Positions 28,658-35,268 of a stretch of 64,000 nucleotides of DNA are shown here, piece by piece. The stretch covers positions 186,001-250,000 of the forward strand of contig CP091733.1 in assembly GCA_022009975.1 (NCBI GenBank). Reading direction: 5' to 3'. The notes under the pieces were generated by a model that did not search any database, was not told the DNA's origin, and saw only the letters and a program-made list of their open reading frames with translations. Numbering within the stretch: the stretch's first letter is position 1; the number at the start of each line of letters is the position of its first letter. Both the position numbers and the translations under genes were made by a program. Source of the DNA: Phocaeicola vulgatus. Lineage in GTDB: Bacteria; Bacteroidota; Bacteroidia; Bacteroidales; Tannerellaceae.

Positions 28658-28738
28658 TTAAAAATCAACCTGTAACACCATAGCTCTCTTCGCTATAGAA
28701 GCAGTAGCAATTTTTCTAACTCCAGACTTCAAACCCAT
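28658..28738 (-). CDS. 26-residue leader ORF in the susC 5' region
   Basis: An ORF of 26 codons from ATG at 28738 to TAA at 28658, ending 33 nt before the susC ATG. It begins MGLKSGVRKIATASIAKRAM and ends VLQVDF: basic, rich in Ala/Ile/Lys/Arg. A purine-rich AAAAAAAGAAGA lies directly before the ATG. It sits between the likely -7 element (28782-28789) and susC, inside the transcribed leader. Its last codons overlap one arm of an inverted repeat whose other arm is near the predicted transcript start. I do not recognise it as a named leader peptide. No start or stop ambiguity is seen, but expression is unproven. Confidence 0.5.
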   Translation of the reverse strand: MGLKSGVRKIATASIAKRAMVLQVDF

Positions 28739-28770
28739 TCTTCTTTTTTTGCTTTTATCCTATAGTGTTA
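28673..28770 (-). promoter_or_regulatory. susC leader with long-range inverted repeat
   Basis: TAACACCATAG (28673-28683) and CTATAGTGTTA (28760-28770) are complementary over 11 bp with one C/T difference that pairs as G-U in the susC-strand RNA. Inside is a short hairpin ATAGC-GAAGAGA-GCTAT (minus strand). The arms would join the first bases of the transcript to the end of the leader ORF, so translation of the ORF could disrupt the pairing. Confidence 0.5.
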
Positions 28771-28781
28771 GATAATGGCTG

Positions 28782-28789
28782 CAAACATA
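28782..28789 (-). promoter_or_regulatory. -7 element TATGTTTG for susC-susD
   Basis: Minus-strand TATGTTTG fits TAnnTTTG. An expected start near 28774 would leave a leader of about 150 nt before susC. The 400 bp upstream of it (28790-29215) is very AT-rich and holds no gene that I can support. Confidence 0.5.
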
Positions 28790-29215
28790 CGACAAAATTT
28801 GTAAAATAGCAACAAATTATAAATTTAACTGTCCGGCTCTTTATATTTTTCTGCTTCCAATTGTCAATTAGTAACAATATATAAGCCGAAACCGCCTTTT
28901 CACTTTGTTTTTACTGACACAAATTCTGATAACCGAATGGGTTCATTGCAGGTGTTCGCCGTAAATATAAAACATTATTTTTCATATTTCAATCTTTTTT
29001 TAAGCAGAAATTTTTTTATTTTCCGCAATTTCCCATTTAAACTCATTCCAGCCAAAGCATACGGACTTTTGCCTGGCTTCGTCATCGTGTCACCCGAAAA
29101 TCCTCATCAAAATTTGGCTATTTTTTGATACTTTCTATCAACATGGTTTGTGTGCGAATTGTCCTTTTTTGAGAAAGGCAAGTCTTTTTTTGTTTTTCAC
29201 TTATATGATAAGTGT

Positions 29216-29303
29216 TTATCACCTAGATGAAAAGCACTTATCACCTAGATGAAAAGCACTTATCACCTAGGTGATAAGCATTTATCACCTAGGTGAAAAG
29301 CAG
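29216..29303 (+). repeat. tandem array, four 22-bp units with CACCTAGRTG core
   Basis: Four units of exactly 22 bp start at 29216, 29238, 29260 and 29282. Units read TTATCACCTAGATGAAAAGC (first 20 bases) in the first two and have the palindromic core CACCTAGGTG in the last two. A degenerate unit precedes them (about 29195-29215). No spacers separate the units. The same repeat, inverted, forms a four-unit array at 48597-48684. Confidence 0.9.
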
Positions 29304-29315
29304 ATCTCCATATTT

Positions 29316-29354
29316 ACTAGCGAAAAGAGAGATTGATTTCCTCTTTTCGCTAGT
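29316..29354. terminator. 14-bp hairpin after the DUF1016 gene
   Basis: ACTAGCGAAAAGAG (29316-29329) and CTCTTTTCGCTAGT (29341-29354) form a perfect stem, 25 bp past the DUF1016 stop. The T-rich side is on the plus strand, with an A-rich stretch for the minus strand, so it can act in either direction. Confidence 0.65.
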
Positions 29355-29378
29355 TTTGTTTTTTAATATTTTTAGTCT

Positions 29379-30518
29379 TTAATAGTTTGAGGAGGAAATG
29401 AATTTCTTTAACTCTTCCTCACTTGGAAGCTCTATCATGTATTTCTGTACAAAAATATTCGGGTCTAATCCAGCAGTGGCATACTTAACTAATGTATCTC
29501 CCTTTTCGGTGCAGAGCAAAATGCCGATAGGCGGATTATCATCCGGCTGCATCATTTCTGCTTTAAAATAGTTAAGATACATATTTAACTGTGAAGCATA
29601 TTCATGGCGAAACTTGTCTATCTTCAATTCCACAATAACATGACATTTCAAAATACGGTGATAGAACACAAGGTCGGCAAAGAAATAATCTTCATCAATC
29701 AAGATGCGTTTTTGCCGGGCTTCAAAGCAGAAGCCATGTCCCATTTCCAATAGGAAGCGTTGCAAGTTGTCAAGAATGGCTTGTTCCAAATTAGTTTCTG
29801 TCACCAATGCACGTTCATTCAATCCTAAGAACTCCAAAGTAACAGGGGTGTTGATAACATCTTTAGGTTGTAATAAGGTTGCTTGTTGCTGGGCTAAAGC
29901 GGAGAGGGCTTCTTTGTTTTTGGATAGTCCGCTACGTTCGTAATATAAAGATGCGATTTGTCGCTCCAATTCCTTTACAGACCAGCAGCCACGAATGGTT
30001 TCCATTTCATAGAAAGCACGTTTTACCGGGTTCTCAATTCCCGATATAGTGTTTAAATGGGTGGAAGATAATCTGTTGAATAATCTATCAGCTGGAATCA
30101 TCCATGTTTCGGTTTGTGGGTATTCTGTTGATAGTTTCCAAACGCCATTTTCAGATTCGGCGGTTGGTGACCGCCGAATTGGTTCAGTGAATTCGGCGGT
30201 CAATGACTGCCGAATTTGAATTTGTGAAGCAATGTGTTGTGTGATAGGCTCTTTTAGTTGTGGATAAACAAGATACAACCGTCTAAATTCCCTAAATCTA
30301 CGTTCATTCAGACCTTTTGTTTTCAGTCGTTGTTCCAACTTCTTCAACAGTTGTTCACCGTAGGCGGCACGGTCTTCTCCGTTCTGCTCAAATTCTACGA
30401 TATAGTAACCCATAAGCCAGTTACGGGAAGTGAGGGCAAGGTTTACAGCGTGTGCGGCTTGTGCCTGCAACGTGTTCTGTATCGTGCTGATATGTTTTAC
30501 TAATGCTTCAAAGTTCAT
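29379..30518 (-). CDS. DUF1016/YhcG-type PD-(D/E)XK nuclease-domain protein
   Basis: A 379-residue protein with an N-terminal DUF1016 domain (SRNWLMGYYIVEFEQNGEDR, then RRFREFRRLY) and a C-terminal nuclease fold: LIDEDYFFADLVFYHRILKC followed by HVIVELKIDKF, giving the D...E-x-K pattern. YhcG proteins are often found near restriction or defence genes but their role is poorly known. The coding region starts at the normal family N-terminus and is intact. However, an IS982-family element ends only 10 bp before its ATG, so its original promoter is probably displaced. Between residues 98 and 135 is a low-complexity, polymorphic-looking linker (LTAEFTEPIRRSPTAESEN). Confidence 0.88.
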   Translation of the reverse strand: MNFEALVKHISTIQNTLQAQAAHAVNLALTSRNWLMGYYIVEFEQNGEDRAAYGEQLLKKLEQRLKTKGLNERRFREFRRLYLVYPQLKEPITQHIASQIQIRQSLTAEFTEPIRRSPTAESENGVWKLSTEYPQTETWMIPADRLFNRLSSTHLNTISGIENPVKRAFYEMETIRGCWSVKELERQIASLYYERSGLSKNKEALSALAQQQATLLQPKDVINTPVTLEFLGLNERALVTETNLEQAILDNLQRFLLEMGHGFCFEARQKRILIDEDYFFADLVFYHRILKCHVIVELKIDKFRHEYASQLNMYLNYFKAEMMQPDDNPPIGILLCTEKGDTLVKYATAGLDPNIFVQKYMIELPSEEELKKFISSSNY

Positions 30519-30527
30519 AGTTACAAA

Positions 30528-31552
30528 CCCGTTGGCGGAATTAATTTAAGTTGATAAAGATGAGTAAAGTTGCACATATCGTTGATTTTTTAGCAACTTA
30601 GTGGTAATCAAAACATTAAGTTCAAACCATCGTATGTACAACCTTTACACAAAATTCGTCAAAATACTTGAGATATGCAAGCAATTCTCTGAAAATCTCG
30701 TCAATGAATCGGGTAATGTTCCACGCCGTGGTCCTGTTCCTAAGTTTTCTGACTTGGAAGTAGTGGCACTGTCCCTGACAGCAGAGACAGAGAGCATTGA
30801 TAGTGAGAAGTGGTTGTTCGACTATAAATTGCAAGAGTACAAGGACTGCATTCCCAATCTCATATCAAGGAGACAGTTCAATGACCGCAGGAAGAAAACT
30901 GCAGGCTTGTGTGAGGAACTGCGCAAAAGGGTTGCCATGGAAATGGATGGTGGAGAGGAACAATTCTTTGTTGACTCCAAGCCAATAGAGGTCTGTAGGG
31001 TTGCAAGAGGGAAACGATGCAAGATGGGACGTACCGGCGATTTCTCGCAAGCTCCAGACTTCGGTTTCTGCGCTTCGCAGAACACGTATTATTTTGGTTA
31101 TAAGTTACACGCTCTCTGTTGGCTAAGTGGAGTTATCCATTCCTATGACCTCTCAAAGGCAAGTGTGGCTGATCTCCATTATATGAAGGATGTGAAACAT
31201 GCTTATCACGACTGTAGCATCTATGGCGACAAAGGGTATATTGGAGCTGATGTACAGCTTGACTTGTTCGAAACCGCACACATAAGACTGGAGTGTCCGT
31301 ATCGGCTCAACCAGAAGGACTGGAAGCCGACATTCATTCCGTTTGCAAAGGCAAGAAAGAGGATTGAGACAATATTCTCACAACTTACAGACCAGTTCTT
31401 GGCCATCAGAAACTATGCGAAAATAACGAATGGTTTGTTTGCCAGAATCATCGGCAAAATTAGTGCACTTACCATTCTGCAATACGTAAACTTCATCAAC
31501 AACAAGCTCATTGGTAGAATTAAGTATGCACTAAATTAATTCCGCCAACGGG
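30528..31552 (+). mobile_element. IS982-family insertion sequence, about 1,025 bp
   Basis: The ends 30528-30548 and 31532-31552 are identical inverted repeats of 21 bp beginning CCCGTTGGCGGAATTAATTT. The element holds one transposase gene whose stop lies in the right repeat. A hairpin AAGTTGC/GCAACTT (30567-30599) precedes the transposase. No target duplication is evident: flanks read TACAAA on the left and CAGTTT on the right. Confidence 0.93.
30634..31539 (+). CDS. IS982-family DDE transposase
   Basis: A transposase of about 301 residues, full length for the family. The presumed catalytic acids lie in FFVDSKPIEVC (Asp), SIYGDKGYIG (Asp) and RKRIETIFSQLTDQF (Glu). The N-terminal region PKFSDLEVVALSLTAE is typical of IS982 members. 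An in-frame GTG at 30601 would add 11 residues; the ATG at 30634 is preferred. The frame is unbroken, so the copy may be active. Confidence 0.92.
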   Translation: MYNLYTKFVKILEICKQFSENLVNESGNVPRRGPVPKFSDLEVVALSLTAETESIDSEKWLFDYKLQEYKDCIPNLISRRQFNDRRKKTAGLCEELRKRVAMEMDGGEEQFFVDSKPIEVCRVARGKRCKMGRTGDFSQAPDFGFCASQNTYYFGYKLHALCWLSGVIHSYDLSKASVADLHYMKDVKHAYHDCSIYGDKGYIGADVQLDLFETAHIRLECPYRLNQKDWKPTFIPFAKARKRIETIFSQLTDQFLAIRNYAKITNGLFARIIGKISALTILQYVNFINNKLIGRIKYALN

Positions 31553-31609
31553 CAGTTTTTTTATTAGTAAATCTTTGTGCTTTGTTCTGTTATTTCCGAA
31601 AAAAAAGCG

Positions 31610-31617
31610 TACTTTTG
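31610..31617 (+). promoter_or_regulatory. -7 element TACTTTTG
   Basis: TACTTTTG lies 31 bp before the ATG at 31648 of the sugar isomerase-like gene, outside the IS. Confidence 0.5.
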
Positions 31618-31647
31618 TTACCATCGTTGAACCTAAATTCTGATAAA

Positions 31648-32502
31648 ATGAATTTTACGCGAAGGAAATTTTTTAAACAAAGTTTGGCAGGAGCTTTATT
31701 GTTGGGGGCAACTCCGGCAGCCATCGGCGCAAGTTTCACTATGCCGATCAAGCCGAAAGCAGCCAAGTCTGTAAATCCGTTCCATCTCGGTATGGCAGGA
31801 TATACATTTGTGAATTTCAATTTGGATACAACCCTTGAAACTTTGAAGCGGTTGGATATACATTATTTATGTATAAAGGATTTCCATCTACCGCTCGACA
31901 GCACGGATGAACAGATCAAGGCTTTCCATGGGAAGTGCGAGGCATCTGGGGTGACCGGTTATGCCGTTGGCCCGATTTACATGAAGAGCGAGGCGGAAAT
32001 AGACCGGGCGTTTGAATATGCGAAACGGGTTGGCGTCAAACTGATTGTCGGAGTCCCGAATTATGAACTTTTGCCGTATGTAGACAAGAAGGTGAAGGAG
32101 TATGATTTCCATTATGCTATCCATTTGCATGGGCCGGACATCAAGACCTATCCGGATGCGACCGATGTTTGGGAACATGTGAAAGAGCTGGATGCACGCA
32201 TCGGCATGTGCCTGGATGTCGGACACGACTTGCGCAATGGGTGCGATCCGGTAGCCGACTTGGAAAGATACCATTCCCGCGTATTTGACATGCATATCAA
32301 GGATGTCACGGATTCGACGAAAGCCGGCCATGCCATCGAGTTGGGACGGGGAAAGATTGATTTCGTCTCTTTGGTGAAGATGATGCGGAAGGTGAATTAT
32401 ACCGGAATGTGCAGCTTGGAATATGAGAAGGACATGAAAGACCCTTTCTTGGGGATTGCTGAATCCATCGGCTATTTCAAAGCGGTGAGCGATATCATTT
32501 AA
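31648..32502 (+). CDS. exported sugar phosphate isomerase/epimerase-like TIM-barrel protein
   Basis: A 284-residue protein of the xylose-isomerase-like TIM-barrel superfamily. The N-terminus NFTRRKFFKQSLAGALLLG has the twin-arginine pattern of a Tat-type export signal. Metal-site style motifs are seen late in the barrel: GMCLDVGHDLRNG, VFDMHIKDVT and CSLEYEKDM. Many such proteins in Bacteroidales act on unusual sugars but the substrate here is unknown. The ATG at 31648 starts the signal. It has its own promoter-like element just beyond the IS. No sugar-catabolic neighbours are visible. Confidence 0.82.
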   Translation: MNFTRRKFFKQSLAGALLLGATPAAIGASFTMPIKPKAAKSVNPFHLGMAGYTFVNFNLDTTLETLKRLDIHYLCIKDFHLPLDSTDEQIKAFHGKCEASGVTGYAVGPIYMKSEAEIDRAFEYAKRVGVKLIVGVPNYELLPYVDKKVKEYDFHYAIHLHGPDIKTYPDATDVWEHVKELDARIGMCLDVGHDLRNGCDPVADLERYHSRVFDMHIKDVTDSTKAGHAIELGRGKIDFVSLVKMMRKVNYTGMCSLEYEKDMKDPFLGIAESIGYFKAVSDII

Positions 32503-32596
32503 CGGGGAAAAAGACACGGACGGGGAGCGGGAGATGCTTTTGCCCGTGTCTTTATATATGTGTACAACGGAATTTCTTATAATAAACAGACAGAGA

Positions 32597-33644
32597 ATGG
32601 ACAAACGTATCATTTTTGCAGGACTGTCTCTTTTGCTGACAGCATGCGGAGGAATAAATTATGTGGGGATAGAAACCTGCAATCCTGGGAGAAGTGACTT
32701 TCCCGAAGGAGGTGAAGAAGGTATTGATGGTGAACAATGCAGTTGCCCAGCCTGAAGAGAGCGGATACACTTATACTTTGCTGGGTGTTAAGCAAGATAC
32801 AGCCAAGGCAAAAGCCGACAGTGCGTTGTTTGACGTTTGTTCAGCTTGTGGAAAGGGAATATTGGATGCCGCCTATTTCGACGACGTGCTCCTTTTCCAT
32901 GATTTTTTACAAGAAGGGAAGAACCAGTTGTCGGACTTGAGGGACCAACGCTTGGACGAAGGACAAGTTGGGGATTTGTGTGAAGCCAATGGGGCGGATG
33001 CTGTCATTTCATTGGACAAGATGCTGTTCAAGATGGACAAGAAGGTGGAGAACTTGGGTGCCGGCTTCGTTTCCGGAAGAATCAAGGTCGAAATGAAAGG
33101 AATCATGCGGGCGTATGTCCCCAACCGGGACAAACCACTCGCCACCGTATTGGTCGAAGATTCGGTCGAGTTCCAACAGGCAGCGGAGAGCGTCCGGCTA
33201 TTGGACTATTATTTGCCTTCCCCGAATGATGCTTTGCGCCTTGCCGGGGATTATTTGGGAACACGGGTCGCCTCCTATTTCGTGCCCCACTGGACGGAAG
33301 AGACCCGCTGGTATTATAACAATGCCAATTCCCGATGGAAGGAGGCGGCTGCCTACGCCACTGCCGACAAATGGGACGAAGCGAAAGCCATGTGGCAAAA
33401 ACTTTATGAAAAAAGCAAGGATGTGAAGATAAAGGCGAAACTGGCATCCAATCTGGCTTTGGCTTGCGAGATGGAAAACCAGTTGGACAAAGCCTATGAA
33501 TGGGCGCAAATGGCCTACGGTTCGTTCTGTGAAACAGAAGGGGACACATCCAAGGACGCACTCCTCTTGAAGGCGTATTCTGATGTCTTGAAAGAAAGAA
33601 TTGAATCAGATAAGAAACTAAATACCCAAATAGGTAACAACTAA
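32597..33644 (+). CDS. DUF6340-like lipoprotein, frameshifted
   Basis: A lipoprotein (MDKRIIFAGLSLLLTAC, Cys17) that continues in a second frame as VTFPKEVKKVLMVNNAVAQP, the usual start of the mature DUF6340 region. The break is at 32692-32693: here one base too many (or two too few) separates NPGR from VTFPK, unlike most breaks in this window, which lack a base. Repaired, it is about 348 residues. The C-terminal third (WKEAAAYATADKWDEAKAMW; AKLASNLALACEMENQLDKA) has TPR-like helices. Function is unknown; it is probably an outer-membrane lipoprotein. Confidence 0.75.
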
Positions 33645-33657
33645 TCCGAATTATTGT

Positions 33658-33665
33658 TACTTTTG
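33658..33665 (+). promoter_or_regulatory. -7 element TACTTTTG
   Basis: TACTTTTG lies 28 bp before the ATG at 33693. Confidence 0.5.
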
Positions 33666-33692
33666 GGGGATAAATAAAATAAAAAGGGAAAT

Positions 33693-34153
33693 ATGGTAAC
33701 AAGTGCAGCTCAAATTCAGTCCATATTGGAGACTCTGTTCATGACAGCCATTGATAAGATGATAAAGAGTGTCAATGGTAATTACATAAGCGACATTTAT
33801 GTGCAGGCGGACCAGGAGACGGGCGAATTGCAAATTTATGACGAAGAGGAGGCCTTGGTCGATAAGACGGTTATATTCGATTGGGTAAACAATACGGAAG
33901 AAGAGGATGTTTTTGCCCGCCGGGTTTCCGATGTTGTCCGTTCCGTCTTGACAGGATTGGTTTCCAAAAACGTCTTTGACAATCCGCGGTTCATCAAGCC
34001 TCTTTCCGTCAGCTTGACCGACGAAAGTTTGTTGTCATTGAGGAGTTGCTTTTCTTGGACGATGAGAATTTACGCTTGGACGACCCGCTTTTGAAAGATT
34101 TGGATGCAGATTTGGATGAATTTTTGTCGAAACTTCTTTCAGATGTCGAATAG
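33693..34153 (+). CDS. conserved hypothetical acidic protein, frameshifted
   Basis: I do not recognise a named family. The protein starts MVTSAAQIQSILETLFMTAI and is strongly acidic. The first frame runs into a Trp/Arg-rich tail after SLTDES, unlike the rest. One extra T in the run at 34028-34030 restores FVVIEELLFLDDENLRLDDP and DADLDEFLSKLLSDVE, ending at 34153 with 153 residues, in keeping with the acidic body. No signal peptide or membrane helix is seen, so it is likely cytoplasmic. It lies 43 bp upstream of the tRNA gene. Confidence 0.65.
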
Positions 34154-34159
34154 AGTTTA

Positions 34160-34167
34160 TACCTTTG
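34160..34167 (+). promoter_or_regulatory. -7 element TACCTTTG for tRNA-Thr
   Basis: TACCTTTG ends 28 bp before the first base of the tRNA, which suits a short pre-tRNA leader. Confidence 0.55.
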
Positions 34168-34195
34168 CACCCGATTCAAGAAAACGATAAAAGTT

Positions 34196-34268
<73 letters not shown>

Positions 34269-34271
34269 CTG

Positions 34272-34305
34272 AAAAGATGTGCTGGATAGCCGGTGCATCT
34301 TTTTT
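34272..34305 (+). terminator. intrinsic terminator after tRNA-Thr
   Basis: AAAAGATG and GCATCTTTTTT flank a short loop with extra GC pairs, four bases past the tRNA end. A second weak hairpin, CCCAA with TTGGG (near 34347-34366), lies in the leader of the next gene; I see no match to a known riboswitch. Confidence 0.65.
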
Positions 34306-34384
34306 CGTTTAAGGATGAATGGTGACCGAGGAGGCAAACCATCCCACCCAAGGGGGACGCTTTGGGAAATAAGACGTAGGAAAA

Positions 34385-34840
34385 ATGGATAACAACGGAT
34401 TGACATTGCCCCCGTTCCAAGCAAGGATTGTCGAAGAAGAGGGGAAGCGGAAGATTTTTGATCCTGTAAGAAGGAAATATGTAGCCCTGACTCCCGAGGA
34501 ATGGGTAAGGCAGCACTTTGTCAATTATTTGGTTACGGTAAAAGGATATCCTGCGGAACTGATTGCGAATGAAGTACAGATACGGTTGAACAATACCACC
34601 AAAAGATGCGACACTCTCCTTTACGACAGGCTATTGCGACCGCAGATGATTGTGGAGTACAAAGCTCCATCCGTGGAAATCACGCAAAATGTATTTGAAC
34701 AGATAGTCCGTTACAACATGGCGTTGCACGTGAGGTATTTGATTGTAAGCAATGGCATACGCCATATCTGTTGTGAAATAGACTATTCCAAGGGTTGTTG
34801 TAAATTCTTGCCGGAAGTTCCAGCTTACACTCTCTTGTAG
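34385..34840 (+). CDS. HsdR N-terminal-domain (PD-(D/E)XK) protein
   Basis: A 151-residue protein matching only the N-terminal nuclease domain of type I restriction subunit R. Nuclease-fold residues are visible in TKRCDTLLYDRLLRPQMIVE followed by YKAP: Asp in RCDTLLYD and the E-x-K in VEYKAP. Helix and motor domains of HsdR are absent, and no hsdM or hsdS is near, so this is the short stand-alone form widespread in Bacteroidetes, not a broken restriction gene. Its function is unknown. It is preceded by tRNA-Thr. Confidence 0.82.
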   Translation: MDNNGLTLPPFQARIVEEEGKRKIFDPVRRKYVALTPEEWVRQHFVNYLVTVKGYPAELIANEVQIRLNNTTKRCDTLLYDRLLRPQMIVEYKAPSVEITQNVFEQIVRYNMALHVRYLIVSNGIRHICCEIDYSKGCCKFLPEVPAYTLL

Positions 34841-34853
34841 ACAAACCGCTCTC

Positions 34854-35063
34854 TCATTTCCCCATTTTAACCGAAAGGATATCTTGGGTCGGTTGGACGC
34901 GCAGCGTTGAAACCGAGTCAACTTGCTTTCTCAACACTTTCTGCTCATAATTAACCGAATCCGGGCGTAAGCGCAAGTCTTGATTACCTTTGTTCTCCTC
35001 TTTGTCGAAGAAGAAGGAGTAAATCAGAAGTGTCCCGAAAAAAGATAAAATCAATAACTTCAT
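34854..35063 (-). CDS. small membrane-anchored hypothetical protein
   Basis: An ORF of 69 codons: one N-terminal hydrophobic segment (MKLLILSFFGTLLIYSFFF) followed by a charged tail (DKEENKGNQDLRLRPDSV). Codon composition resembles real genes here and it fills the gap between the HsdR-N gene and the macroglobulin promoter. It is convergent with the HsdR-N gene by 13 bp. I do not recognise a family. It could be chance. Confidence 0.45.
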   Translation of the reverse strand: MKLLILSFFGTLLIYSFFFDKEENKGNQDLRLRPDSVNYEQKVLRKQVDSVSTLRVQPTQDILSVKMGK

Positions 35064-35172
35064 AAACGATTCATTTTAATGTAACATTTACCATGATGTC
35101 TAATTAACGAGAAATGCTGCATGATTATTGCTTTATTATAATGGAATAATTTGTTTTCTTTATCCGAATTTG

Positions 35173-35180
35173 TATATTTG
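35173..35180 (+). promoter_or_regulatory. -7 element TATATTTG for the macroglobulin-pbpC operon
   Basis: TATATTTG lies 88 bp before the ATG at 35269, giving a leader of roughly 80 nt. Confidence 0.5.
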
Positions 35181-35268
35181 CCATATTGATAGCTACTTAC
35201 GGAACTATTTTTTTATAAATAGGGATAAGAGGGATTATTAAGAAAATTATTTAAAAGAGGATTTTGTT

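Noticed and set aside
28637..28800. Invertible promoter for susC
   Set aside because: The inverted repeat is short, imperfect and lies downstream of the promoter element within the leader; no recombinase gene is near.
28937..29128. 63-codon plus-strand ORF upstream of susC
   Set aside because: Phe/Ile-rich translation from AT-rich DNA, no ribosome site, no recognisable features; likely chance.
29216..29303. CRISPR array
   Set aside because: Units are contiguous 22-bp repeats with no spacers, and no cas gene is present in the window.
30522..31558. Target-site duplication for the IS982 element
   Set aside because: Flanks TACAAA and CAGTTT do not match.
34306..34384. Riboswitch before the HsdR-N gene
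   Set aside because: Only a weak CCCAA/TTGGG hairpin is visible and no known aptamer core is recognisable.
34385..34840. Remnant of a type I restriction system
   Set aside because: Only the HsdR N-terminal nuclease domain is present, with proper start and stop and no hsdM or hsdS debris; the stand-alone form is a known Bacteroidetes family.
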